Assembly: GCA_920105625.2 (NCBI GenBank)
Contig: OV050030.1
Location: forward strand, 318,856,368 to 318,920,367
Origin: Clusia tigrina
Lineage: Eukaryota; Arthropoda; Insecta; Diptera; Clusiidae
Direction: 5' to 3'
DNA length: 64,000 nucleotides
Shown: positions 49,153-61,194 of the stretch, in pieces
How positions within the stretch are numbered: the first letter of the stretch is position 1
Layout: the number at the start of each line of letters is the position of its first letter
Program-made: the position numbers and the translations under genes
The notes under the pieces: model-generated
Databases searched by the model: none
Seen by the model: only the letters and a program-made list of their open reading frames with translations
Told to the model about the DNA's origin: nothing

Positions 49153-49165
49153 ATAATTTGTATTT
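49153..49165. repeat. Target duplication of LOA-like element, right arm
   Basis: ATAATTTGTATTT here and at 53932-53944, identical (reverse complement) to the left-arm duplication. The insertion therefore predates the inverted duplication. Confidence 0.95.
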
Positions 49166-49459
49166 CCTTCGTGAAGAGCAGTCACCTTGTCGGGGTACGA
49201 AGGCTTAAGTGATTGCAATGACGCAATGGGTTAGGATAGCGGATTTTCGGCTCTAATGGGATTACCCTAGCCGGACTGATTACTGCGGAGTAATCCAACT
49301 AAGAACTGTCTCTTTCCTAATCCAGGGTGTTCTTGGATGTTGTTTTGCACGGTGGCCTTGCTGTGGTACGGGGCGCTGCCACAGTTGACCAACCCATTCC
49401 CCTTTCAAATTTTTGGCTGCCCTAGCTTGATTAATAGAGCGGGTGGCCGTAAGAACCAG

Positions 49460-50677
49460 ATGAATAATTTAAAAAAAAAAACTGACGTGCGGTCTCCAAA
49501 CGCTATTTCGGATGGGGATCCAAAATCCTCTGCACACTCTGCGGCGGCTATTGTAGCTAAGGACGACGAACCTGGCACAAGCAAAGCCACGTGCGGCGAT
49601 AGTGTTGCTAAACAGGGAACCAAATGGTTCTACAAGGTAAAAAGTGGTGCTCTCCGGACGGTGGAACGCTTGTCACGGATCCCAGAGAAGGAGAGGACGG
49701 TGAATCAGAAGGCTTCCCTCGAGTGGGCGACGAAAGTTGTGAAGGAGTCTCAAGCTCCAACAGAACAGGCTACAAAACGTCAACGGTCCCTTGAAGAGAC
49801 CACCCACCCGGACCCAACGAAGTTTAAAAAGCGCGGTACTGTCACCACGAAGTCCTTCAGCGAAGTGCTGAAAGGACACCAGGCCATGGCGGTCATAGAC
49901 CGTAATGACCCGGATGGCAGTATCGCTACTGAGAGCTGGAAAAAGGTAGAAGTAAGCCTTTCAAGGCTCTACCTTCTGCTTTAGAAGGAATTCCCAGGTG
50001 GTTTTCCCTCTTTTCGCGACAGCGGATGGCATCAGGGCCACGTGAAGCTGATTGGCTGCGCGGATTAAAGGTCAGCCGACCTTTATAAGATTGCGATCTC
50101 CAGGATAGGGGAAGCATGGCCAGGAGCAAGGCTCGAAGTCGTACCTAGGGAGTTGATCCCTAGTAGACCTAGAGCGCGCGCGTGGATCCCAGCCGAACCG
50201 TCTAACGCTGAGGCTATCCTGGAGATTTTTAAGTTGAGCAACCAGCAGCTGCCGACTAATAATTGGAAGGTTACTAAGGAAAAGGAACCGAGAGGGGATT
50301 ACAGGTCAATAACCCTTGTGGTGAATGCCGAATCTCTGGCTACTCTAGCGAAATCCTATTGGGTCGTGGGCTATGGCTTCTCGTCCACAAGCCTCAAGGT
50401 CTACAAAAAGGACGGGCAACCGTCTTACACGGATCAAGCGGTACTGAATCCCTCAAGGGTAACTGCTTATCCTGCTGCTGCTGAGGACTCCGCCATGCAC
50501 CCGAAACGCAGTGACTCTATGTCAACTGTGGGGTGTTTGGAGAGTCTCCTAGGCACAACCACACTCAGTGAGGAGGAAGTCCTTCTGGAGTCAGACTCGG
50601 AGTCTGAGGCTGATGTCACGGTGGTGGAGGTAACCAGCGCTACAAGTAGCAGAGATGCTACGAATAATGCAGATTAA
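49460..50677 (+). pseudogene. LOA-like ORF1 (gag), right copy, two in-frame stops
   Basis: ATG 49460 (MNNLKKKTDVRSPN) follows an untranslated start. One frame runs to 50677 and is broken only by TAG at 49982-49984 and TAA at 50066-50068. The N-terminal part is basic (KRQRSLEETTHPD, KFKKRG). The C-terminal part has LYKIAISRIGEAWPGA, PSRPRARAWIPAEPS, NNWKVTKEKE and an acidic tail. Both stops are also in the left copy. Function by family: an RNA-binding component of the retrotransposition particle. Confidence 0.8.
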
Positions 50678-53600
50678 CCTCCATCACTCGAAGGCGGCGT
50701 CTGCCAGCCTTCAGCTCCGTCTTGCAAAAGGCGGAATAGACGTTGTCCTGATCCAAGAACCCTGGACACATGGGGACTTGGTATGTGGTCTCAGGACTGA
50801 AAATTATAGCTTGCTGTATACCGTAAGTGAAGGAAGTCTTGTATCCTCATTAGGAATAATGTTAGCTCATTTATTCTCCCCAATTACAGCAACAAGGATT
50901 TAACGGCCGTCTGCCTGGAAACTGGCACGGGACGGTACTGGTTGGTCTCGGCCTATATGGCGCATGACCATGAGATCCTTCCAGAAGCTAACCTACAGAA
51001 GCTTGATGTGGATGCAAAGGCTCAACGGGTGGCTGTTATTATTGGATGTGATGCCAATGCGCACCATCACATCTGGAAGCACGGATGTCAATGAACGAGG
51101 TGAGTCATTATATGAATATATTGTAACGACTATCCTTTCTGTATGCAATAAGGGGTCAGAACCCACTTTTACTTCCTGCTAATAGGCAGGAAGTGCTAGG
51201 CTTAACCCTTGCCTCCAAATCAATTTTTGATCGGATCTCAAATTGGAGAGTTCTAGAGGAACATTCCTTTTCGGATCATATGTTAATTCAGTTTGAGAAG
51301 AGTTGGAGAAACTTTTGCGGTGACGTAGAACATATTTCTGAGACGTCCAGGTTGAGGAAGATCCTATCAACTGCTCCAATGGTACCTGGTTACCTGAGGA
51401 GGGATGGTGGATCCTGGACTTCTAATAGAAATGAGACTTTAGAGCTTCTTCTGGAGACTCACTTCCCTGGTTGCTCGAGCACCATTCCGCGGAGAGCGAA
51501 GCCCAGCGGGAATGTAGTTGAAGTCAACTCAGACATAGTCACGAAACCAAAATTGCAAATGGCTATCCATAGCTTCAAACCATTTAAAGCATCTGGCCCA
51601 GATGGTGTAGCTCCAATTGAAATTCAGCAGTCAGAGAATCTTATAATAGAGTGGCTGTTAAAGATCTATAGTCTAGTTGTCTTGAATTAGCGTATATTCC
51701 AGACTCATGGAAGCATGTGAGGGTAATTTTTATACCCAAGGCCGGCAAAAGCTCGCACACAGCTCCAGGGGACTTAAGACCCATTAGTCTGTCCTCCTTC
51801 TGTCTAAAAATCCTGGAAAGGTTGTTAGATATTCATCTGAGGCTCACTATAGACAGACAGAATCTGTCAGTCTCTCAGCATGCCTACGTTAAGGGAAAAC
51901 CGGTGGAGACCGCTTTACACCCCTTAGTCTCTAGGATTGAGTGCTCCCTGCACAACAAGGAGTTCTCCCTAGTGGCTCAACATGGACATTGAGGGAGCTT
52001 TTAACAATATCAAATCAGACGCAATAATCGGTGCGATGCGAGACTTGGAGGTGGAACCCGCCATTAGCAGGTGGATTGAAAACATGCTTAGTAGCAGGAT
52101 AATCAATTCACAGCTGGGGGCGGCGTCGGCCAAGAAGTCCGTGCGCAGAGGCACACCTCAAGGTGGAGGTCTTTCATCCCTACTCTGGAATCTTGCGGTA
52201 AATCAGCTGCTTGTTCGACTGGAGAGGGAAGGGTGCAAGTTGGTTGCGTATGCGGATGATGTTGCTATTAGTATCTCGACTAAATATATATCTACTTTGA
52301 GGGACTTGATGCAAAACATGCTGAACATTCTCTCTAAATGGACTACTGACTGTGGGTTGGGGGTTAATCCGACCAAGACTAAGCTGGTACTCTTCACTAG
52401 GAAGTATAAAATTCCTCAATTTATTGCTCCAAAACTAATGGGTGTAGATATTGACCTTGTCGAGGAGGCTAAATATCTGGGCGTGATCCTAGATAGGAAG
52501 CTGAATTGGAAGGCTAATATAAGTGAACGCATTAGGAAGGCCCAGGTCGCTCTGTACTCTTACAAAAGAGTCATAGGCAAAAAATGGGGGTTACAGCCTA
52601 AGGTAGCCTATTGGATATATACAGCTGTGGTACGACCAGTCCTTTTCTATGGGGTGCTTGCTTGGTGCACAGCCCTAAGTAAGTCCACATACAATAGGCT
52701 GGTAACAAAGGTACAAAGAACGGCAGAGGTATTCATAAGTAGTGCCATTAGAACGACTCCAACGGCAGCATTGGATATTATTGTCAATCTGCTGCCTGTT
52801 AGGCTTTTTGGCGAAAAAATGGCTGCAAACTCAGCTATCAGGCTAAAAGCTACGCATCAATGGGATGCCAGGAATACAGGTCATGCGTCCATTTTAAGAC
52901 ATTTTGAGGGTATTTCTGACTCTTTCGACTACATCACACCAATGTACGCCTTCAATGGTATGTGCAAGATCTCCATTCCCTCCAGGGACAAATGGAAGGA
53001 TGGATATCCCCCCTCATCTAGAAGGGGTTCACATCTACACAGATGGATCCAAACTACAGAGTAGAGTGGGAGGTGGTGGATTCTCAGAAGATTTGGATAT
53101 TAACATGTCTATGCTATAGAGGCAGCACTGTCTTGGCTAAGGAAGAAGAATATATCTGGACTTGATATTTGCATTCTGTCCGACAGCCAAGCTGCTTTGC
53201 GCTCCCTGGATTCGGTTATTATCACCTCAAAAGCCGTCAAGAGCTGCCGCAAATCTTTAGACGAGATAGCTAAGCAGACCCGTCTGCATCTGTGCTGGGT
53301 TCCCGGTCACAGAGATATTCTAGGGAACTGCAAGGCGGATGAACTTGCCCGTGAGGGTACTACCATACCGATGGAACCAGATAGGTCACAATTCGGTATT
53401 CCTATTGCCACATGTAAGCTCTTAGTAAATACAATATCCTTAGGAACAGCGGGCAGGCGCTGGTCTGAACTTACAGGATGTAAAATAGCTACACAAACCT
53501 GGCCAGAGATAAATGTCAAGCGCTCTAAGGACCAACTGGCTCTAAATAGACAAAGCATAGGTCCCGTGATTAGCGTCTTAACGGGACACTGGACTCTAGG

Positions 53601-53835
53601 CACACACAGGTGTAGGCTGGGGATCGCCTCTAATGACTTCTGCAGGAGTTGCATGGACGAGGAGGAGGAGGAGGAAGAGTCTACTGCTCACCTGTTGTGC
53701 ACGTGCCCAGCTTTGTCCAGAAGGAGGCGCGCTTTCCTAGGCGACGACTTTTTGGACTCCTTGGGAGATATCTCAAAAAAAAAGATTAGCTCCATCAACT
53801 GCTTCATTAAAAACTCCAAATGGCTGGACCTTTGA
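50655..53835 (+). pseudogene. LOA-like ORF2, right copy with long intact RT frame
   Basis: It overlaps ORF1 by 23 bases, a layout compatible with reinitiation after ORF1. Endonuclease N-terminus at 50655-50903, broken by a small deletion. 373 bp of the endonuclease-RT linker are missing at about 51297. RT spans 51193-53064, with a 360-codon frame from 51982 holding MDIEGAFNNIKSDAI, RRGTPQGGGLSSLLWN and YADD at 52249-52260. RNase H (DGSKLQSRVGGGG, SDSQAALRSL, WVPGHRDILGN) lacks about 43 bp near 53105-53117. The 53197-53835 frame includes the C-terminal CRSC...H...C motif near 53640. Confidence 0.85.
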
Positions 53836-53944
53836 AAGGGATGTGAGCTGCTATCTCATGCGGTATCTAAAAGGGTCAATGTTGGCCTAAGTGCGCCCTT
53901 TTCGTGTGGCCGCTTTACCTACCTACCTACCATAATTTGTATTT

Positions 53945-54902
53945 TCTTTTGATTATTACATCTATTTCATTATAAATTTAGAATTTAAATAATTATTTTC
54001 TGTAATTCTAATTATTTTCTAAACTGTACATTTGTTTTTAATGTGAGCTTTTACCCAGATTATAATTTTTTAATTTATAACTTTTCTTAATGCGAGTATA
54101 TTTTGAATATTTAATATGTAATAATCCGTACTTATTTTGTGAAAATGGTAAGGACCAAAATTCGTTTAGAAAAAATAAATCTTTTAAATCATAGTCATTC
54201 TTTTTCAATTTATTTGTTCTTCATATATTGGTTTCTTTTTATTACTTTTTTTTTGGTTTCTTTAAATATTTCATAATGTGTTTCATATAGTTGCTCTTTT
54301 TATATAATATCTTTTTAAATTTTCCAATTCTGAGCAAATTCTTTTGCCCTCTGACATAAACAAAATTTTATATCAATTCTGGGCAAAACTAGTTGCACAG
54401 CTTACACAAGCGAGTATATAAAAGATAAACCCGTTCATGTGAAAAAATTGTCCATTGCATGACTAAATTTTTCATTACATCTAAAGACTCTATATATTTC
54501 AATTTACTACTAGCCTGGTATGTATATATCCATTAACAAGTGTATTTCCCTACACCTTCCAACTTGCTCTTATATGAATACATGCATACATTCATGGCAT
54601 TTTATAAATAATTGCCAACGTTATTACCTAATTTGTAATGGTAAGCTAAATATATTGTTCTAATTCAATATACTCGTATATATACATTACCATTCCCCAC
54701 ACGCTAATTTCCTAAGCGATAAACCGAAAAAATCTATGTAAATTTACATGTATATATGCATACGTACATACCCATTCCTCTTAACTAGAATACTTACTTC
54801 TTTAAATATACGTTAGTACATTCATTGTGTATATTATACACATATATACATACGAGTATATATACTTACTTCACCAGCGGTTCCGTTGCCTGGCGTTAAC
54901 GC
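53945..54902 (-). mobile_element. Gypsy 3' internal segment, right copy, second part
   Basis: Mirror of 19768-20728. AT-rich, no gene seen. Confidence 0.65.
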
Positions 54903-54950
54903 TTAGGTTAGGTTAGGTTAATGTGTTAGCCAGTCCAAGGACCAGCTCAC
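54903..54950 (-). repeat. LOA-like 3' terminus with TTAGG-unit tail, right copy
   Basis: Mirror of 19720-19767. Plus strand reads TTAGGTTAGGTTAGGTTAA. Confidence 0.75.
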
Positions 54951-56338
54951 TTTAATGTAATTTCCTTTAATTTTTTTCGCTTGTTTGGAAAGTAATAATA
55001 ATTTAGCACTTGTTTTATATTCTCCCGGATAGAACGATGTGCCCTACAGTGTTCCATCACCAGTATTTCGGTTTGTTTATTTTCGTTAAAAATATCATTA
55101 ACTTGTTTCATTGTGTGACAAAATTTGATTGACGGGAATTTCCTTATAATCTCATCCTGAATCTTCCCTAAAGTAGGCAAATCGCAGTGGATAGCGTTGA
55201 CAACATCAGGATTAACGCACTCATCAATCAATGGCATAATATCCTGAAAGTTTTTAAGATTATCCTTACCGGTTTTGTAAAAAAATTCAGGCGAAAACTC
55301 CTCAACAAACGCTTTCCATCGCTTTAATTTCGTATTTGGATTCTTATCCGAAACTGCAAAGGTCAAAGGCTGATGGTCGGTGAAAATATTCAGCCGTCTT
55401 ACACCATATAAATAGTTTCGTAATTTCTGAAGTGCCCACACAAGTAACAAAAGTTCCCTTTCATTAGTGACGTAATTCTCCTCGGTGGTCGATAATGTTC
55501 TGGAAATCATTGTTATCGGTTTACGCCCTTGTGATAATACGGCGCGAACGGCGTGTGCTGCTGCGTCGGTGGTTGGGTCAAATGGCTGAATGGCAGAAGC
55601 ACATCCTCAGAGGATAAGATCTTTTTAAGTTTTTCAAAGGCTAATAGTTGATTGATTGGCCCCCACATGACCATTGTCTCCTCAGTATCCAGATAATTTT
55701 ATAGTATCCAGATAATCCCAAAAATGATCGTAGGCCACGAAGAGTCCCAGGTCTTTTATAATTTAGAATATCATGGACCTTATGAGGGCACGTTTTAATC
55801 CCTTCCTTTGAAACAATAAATCCAAGGAATCTGACTTCTTCCTTGAGAAATTCGGATGTTTCCACTGAAATCGGCATATTTGCCTGATAAATTTTTGACA
55901 AAATTCTGTCAATGTCCTTGTAATGTTGCTCCTCGTTGTTTGAAAATATGATTACATCGTCAATGTAAACATGGCAACATTTCCCTATCTCATCCATTAA
56001 AACATCGTCAATTGCTCTGTGGAAAATTCCAGGGGCTTTATTTAATCCAAAAGAAAGCCTGCAGAATTCATACTTCCCATTATTCACCGAGAACGCAGTC
56101 TTTTCCCTGTCCTTTTCCGCTAACTTAATCTGATGAAATCCAGACTTTTAGTCAAGTGTGGTGAAAAAGCCGGATTTACCCATATTTGTTAGAATAACAG
56201 AAGTACCCGGAATAGGATATTTATCAGAAATTGTTTTCGCATTTAATTTTCTAAAATCGATAACTATTCGCATTTCCTTTTTGCCATTTTCGTGTCTCCT
56301 TTATTTATCAACAACAAGCACAACCCATATGGAATTGT
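54951..56338 (-). pseudogene. Gypsy-A RNase H and RT, right copy
   Basis: RNase H frame 55510-54947, RT frame 56087-55641 with YIDD near 55968-55957. The in-frame stop before FHQIKL is shared with the left arm. About 9 bp near 56310 are kept here and lost on the left, restoring a Leu-Val run before the finger motif. Confidence 0.8.
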
Positions 56339-56340
56339 TA

Positions 56341-57601
56341 CGAGGGCGGATTGATATTGAAGCTACCTAAGTAGGAAAATAACATTTTTTTTTTTCAAAA
56401 ACCATTTATTTCTCAACATAGTCTCCTTTAACTTCGACACACTTAGTAAGTCGATATTTCAACTTTTTTATACCATCTGAGTAATACGATTTCGGGAACC
56501 CCTCAAAATACGCGTTAGTTTCGGTAATCACTTCTTCGTTTGAGATGAATCTTTTTCCTGCGAGCCATTTTTTCAAGTTTGGAAACAGGAAAAAGTCACT
56601 AGGAGCTAAATCTGGACTATAAGGTGGATGATTACCCAATTTGAAGTGTATTTTACGTAATTTTAGCATCGTATCTAATGCTGTGTGAACCGGTGCGTTG
56701 TCTTGAAGAAAGAACATTTTTTTCTTCTTTAAATGTGGTCGTTTTTCCTTGATTGGATCAATCAATTGATCCAATAATACACGATAATTCTTTCCTGTGA
56801 TTGTGCATCTTTTTTCAAGATAATCGATGAGCAATATTCCGTGTGCAAAATACAGTGGCCATAACCTTGCCAGCCGATTTCACTGCCTTCGCCTTCTTCG
56901 GAGCACTTCCACCAGCTTCCACCCATTGTTTCGATTGATTTTTGGTTTCAGGTGTGTAGTGGTGGACCCACGTTTCATCAACAGTTATTAATCGACGCCA
57001 AAAATCAACAGGATTACGCTTTATCATGTCCAAACACCGCTGTGAAGAGGTCTGTCGAACTCGTTTTTGTTCGACACTGAGCAAACGCGGCACCCATCTT
57101 GCCGACAGCTTTTTCATATGCAAATGTTCATGCAAAATGTTGAACACACGTTCATATGATATGTTTACCATTTCAACAATCTCACGCAACTTAACTCGGC
57201 GATCATTCATAACGATATCGAGGATTTTCTTGATATTTTCTTCAATAACCACCTCTTTTGGCCTTCCTGTTGATGGTATTGTTGCAGTGTTTGTTCGGCC
57301 GCGTTTATATTCAGCAATTCAATATTTTACCATGTAATCTGACGGAGCAGACTCACCGTAATGTTTATCGAGCTTTTCTTTTGTCTCTTTCGCCGTTTTC
57401 CCTTTCAAATAATAGTGTTTAATCACTGCACGAAATTCGCTTTTTTCCATTTTTCAAGAAACCCAAAAGTTGCTTACTTCAAACGACTACAACAAATAAA
57501 CTAATCGATGAATTTGGGTGAAATTTTAACAGCTGACGTTTGAGTTTTTGGGTTTCTGCTGCCATCTAGCGCTAGGTAGCTTCAATAACAATCCGCCCTC
57601 G
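56341..57601 (-). mobile_element. Mariner transposon, right-arm copy
   Basis: 1,261 bp, flanked by TA at 56339-56340 and 57602-57603, with the same inverted ends as the left copy. Same insertion by descent. Confidence 0.95.
56406..57450 (-). pseudogene. Mariner transposase, right copy
   Basis: The ATG at 57450-57448 gives an intact N-terminal start (MEKSEFRAVIKHYY), without the extra base of the left copy. TGA near 57330 and the about 5-bp deletion near 56840 are shared. The 57252-56815 frame has VDETWVHHY; the 56834-56406 frame has LQDNAPVHTA and YSPDLAPSDFF. All three catalytic Asp codons remain. Confidence 0.9.
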
Positions 57602-58440
57602 TATATGGCGGCAGAGAAGGGTCAATAATTCCCCATCTCGCAGCAAGTTTTTAATTTCCTCGTTTAAAAACTCTGAAGCGGCTATTGGGTAAGAGTATGA
57701 TTTCGAATAAATTGGTTCATTATCAACCGTTCCTATTGTGGGAACTACATTAGTGTTAAAGGGCAAACCTTCATTTGGTCTTGCGAAAACTATCGAATGT
57801 TCCTCCAATATAAGTGAAACCTTGCTACAACCCTTTGGTACAGTTTTGTTTACATCCGTACAATCGTAATAGTCCAATTCCTCTTTACCATCTTTATAGT
57901 GCAAGGTTCCTGTTTTTAGGTCCAGCTTTGCATCGACATCCTTTAAAAAGTCAAATCCGATAATTCCATCGAAAGTTTTTAGCTCTGAAAGGAGATAGAA
58001 AGGCGCATTCCTTCCGCAAATATTTATCAAACATCTTTCGTTGATCTCAGCAGTACCTTGTAGGGATTTAATTTTTAAAGATTTATCAATTTTCTTTACT
58101 CCTTTTAAATTTTCATTAGTTTTAATAAAATTTTTTCCCGCCCCCGTATCAATTAATAATTTTATCGGTCGCCCTGCCAGTCTAAGAAGTTATGTGGAGA
58201 TTCATTATCAGAAAAATGTTCCCCGACTGAATTCTGGATTAAGTGATTAACTCTCTATATTTTAGGAATATTCTGCCTATCACTTTCACGCTGCATCTTA
58301 ACTGTTTCCCTTTGCTGAAATTGTTGGTTATTGTAAGTTATTGGCCTTTGATTGAAATTTTGCGATGCCTGATGAGTCCTGTGGGAGTCCTGCTCTGCTC
58401 TCCAATTCGGGTTAAGGTTCGTTCTCTGCGTTTATTCCGT
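57602..58440 (-). pseudogene. Gypsy-A protease and gag end, right copy
   Basis: Frame 58030-57572 mirrors the left protease/RT start. The DTGAG codons lie near 58150-58136. Same truncation by mariner. Confidence 0.75.
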
Positions 58441-58678
58441 GGCATGTGTTAACTTACACATAAATATTACATTCAATTTCCCACACGCTAATTTCCTAAG
58501 CGATAAACAGAAAAAAATCTATGTATATTTACATGTATGCTGCTGCATTATGTATATATCTGCAAATTCCCAACTTCTCATAGTATGTCCCTATATAGTT
58601 ACTTGTACGTACATACCCATTCCTCTAAGCTAGAATACTTACTTTCTTAAATATACGTTCATACATTCATTCTGTATA
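58441..58678 (-). other. Gypsy-B 3' non-coding sequence, right copy
   Basis: Mirror of 15996-16230. No gene seen. Confidence 0.6.
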
Positions 58679-59365
58679 TTATACACCTGCATACATGTAT
58701 ATACTTATCTCCGCCAGCGGTTCCGTTGCTTGCGCCGTCAAGCTTGTGCCATCATATTTCCATGCATAATCTACCGCATGTAAGTGTGCTTCTAAATACG
58801 GACCTATCCAAACAAGTGCGAATTTGTTTCTCCTAGTCTGATTCTTCATTAGTACTTGGTTAACCACATGAAAGACTACTGGGCTTAGTACCTTGTTGTG
58901 GGCTTCCCTGGTTACGTGTTTAGCTAGCTGTAGCTGATATTTCCGCACTTTATTTGCATCATCAGCATTGTATACTGGTGCACATTTGCGCTTCAAATTG
59001 GCTAGCAAACCAGTAGTGTTCTAAACGGAGTTTGCTTCATTGATATATGTACAGTATTGTTGTGTACATGCATGGCCGTAGTTGACCAGTGATCCCTGTT
59101 AGAACCATCCTTTTTGACGAAACTACGCAAATATTCTGCTAGAGGTAGCGATCCGTTCGCTGACGGATGATAAGGAGTGACGTGTAAATTCTTAATTCCT
59201 AATTGCAGAGAATAAATTTGACACTAAATTCTAACCGTTGTCGGTAACCAACACTTTCGGTTTGTTGTAACGCGCGTATGGCTACGTATGCCATATACTT
59301 TGAAAAATCATCTTGGAAGGTCAAGATGTACTTATTTCCCGAAACTGTCTCAGGTAAAATACCTA
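58679..59365 (-). pseudogene. Gypsy-B integrase core and C-terminus, right copy
   Basis: The 109-codon frame 59008-58679 is identical to the left one at protein level. The catalytic core upstream is frame-broken as on the left. Confidence 0.7.
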
Positions 59366-59608
59366 CAATAATATTTATTTTTTTTTATTTTTTTAAATTT
59401 TTTATTTCATATATTTATTTATTGTATCTTCTAATCTTAGACTAACAATAAGTAAGCATATCTAATAAACTAAATATTTAATATTAATACACCTTGCCAA
59501 TGCTTAGTGCTTTTTAGTAATCACAATTTTATATGTTATATTAGTGTTTGTACATGATTAAGGTGTCGATGTTAGTTGTGCTGGTGATTTCGTACGTTTT
59601 AGGCGACT

Positions 59609-60648
59609 TAGGTAGGTAGGGAGGTAAGGCGGCCGCCCGAAAAGGGCGCACTTAGGCCAACATTGACCCTTTGTGATACCGCATGGGACAACAGGTCCCG
59701 CCCCTTTCAAAGGTCCTGCCATTCGGAGCTTTTAATGAAGCATTTGATGGAGCTAATCTTTTTTTTTTTAGACATCTCGCAAGGAGTCTAAAAAGTAGTC
59801 GCCTAGAAAAGTGTGCCTCCTTCTGGACAGAGCTGGACACGTGCACAACAGGTGAACAGTGGAGTCTTCCTCTTCCTCATCCATGCAACTCCTGCAGAAG
59901 TCGCTAGAGACTATCCCCAGCCTACACCCGTGTGTGCCTAGAGTCCAGTGTCCCGTTAGGACGCTAATCACGGGACCTATGCTTTGTCTATTTAGAGCCA
60001 GTAGATCCTTAGAGCGCTTGACATTTATCTCTGGCCAGGTTTGTCTAGCTATTTTACATCCTGAAAGTTCAGACCAGCGCCTGCCCGCTGTTCCTGAGGA
60101 TATTGTGTTTACTAAGAGCTTACATGTGGCAATAGGAATACCGAATTCCGACCTATCTGGTCAATCGGTATGGTAGTACCCTAAGTTCATCCGCCTTGCA
60201 GTTCCCTGGAATATCTCTGTGACCGGGAACCCAGCACAGATGCAGACGGGTCTGCTTAGCTATCTCGTCTAAAGCTTTGCGACAGCTCTTGACGGCTTTT
60301 GAGGTGATAATAACCGAATCCAGGGAACGCAAAGCCGCTTGGCTGTCGGACAGAATGCAAATATCAAGTCCAGATATCTTCTTCTTCCTTAGCCAAGACA
60401 GTGCTGCCTCTATAGCCGCGACCTCTGCCTGAAAAACACTGCAGTGGTCGGGTATCCTAAAGGACATGTTAATGTCCAAATCTTCTGAGAATACACCACC
60501 TCCCACCCTACTCTGTAGTTTGGATCCATCTGTGTAGATGTGAGCCCCTTCTACATGAGGGGGGATGCCATCCTTCCATTCGTCCCTGGAGGGAATGGAG
60601 ATCTTGCACATACCATTGAAGGCGTATATTGGTGTGATGTAGTCGAAA
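59609..60648 (-). mobile_element. LOA-like 3' piece inside Jockey, right copy
   Basis: CTAC-unit tail at 59609-59625 (read on the minus strand). The RNase H frame 60611-60153 has DGSKLQSRVGGGVF, FQAEVAAIEAALSWL, SDSQAALRSL and WVPGHRDIPGN, then a small deletion before the normal continuation. This is the most complete RNase H of the family in the window. Confidence 0.85.
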
Positions 60649-61194
60649 TAGTAATGTTTCTTAGAATTTTGGACTGCGCTCTTTGAATCAGTTCTATGTT
60701 AGAGTTGCTTGCGACGCCCCACAACTGGCTACAGTAAGTCAAATTGGATTTATGATGGCTTTGTACAGCAGTGATTTATATTCTAGGCTCAACCTGGAAT
60801 TTTTGTGCATGAGCCAGTGTAAGCTATTTGCTTTCAAAGTCATTTGTTTTTTTTTTTGCTTCGATGTGGCGCTTCCATATCAAACGTGAGTCAAGATGAA
60901 TTCCTAGGTACTTCACCTCCTTTGCTTGAGGAATAGGAACGTTGTTGAGTTTTATAGCTGGACATGTACCTTTTTTTATAGTAAAGGTAATATGCGTACT
61001 TTTCGATTCATTAACGTTGATTCGCCAGTCAGCCAACCAATTTGTTACTAGGACCAGATGATCTTCTAAATCACGGGATGCGATTTTGGGATTCGGATGA
61101 ATGCTAAGGACAGCTGTATCGTCTGCGAAAGTTGCTGTTGTTAAATATTTGTTGGTAGGCAGATCTGAGGTAAATAGTAGATACAACACCGGAC

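Larger units (their letters stand above)
49166..53931 (+). mobile_element. LOA-like non-LTR retrotransposon, right arm
   Basis: It is 4,766 bp, about 350 bp shorter than the left copy because of an internal deletion at 51296/51297. Both ends match the left copy: CCTTCGTGAAGAGCAG start and CTAC-unit tail (about 53917-53931). It shares the ORF1 stops and the RNase H deletion with the left copy. Confidence 0.92.
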
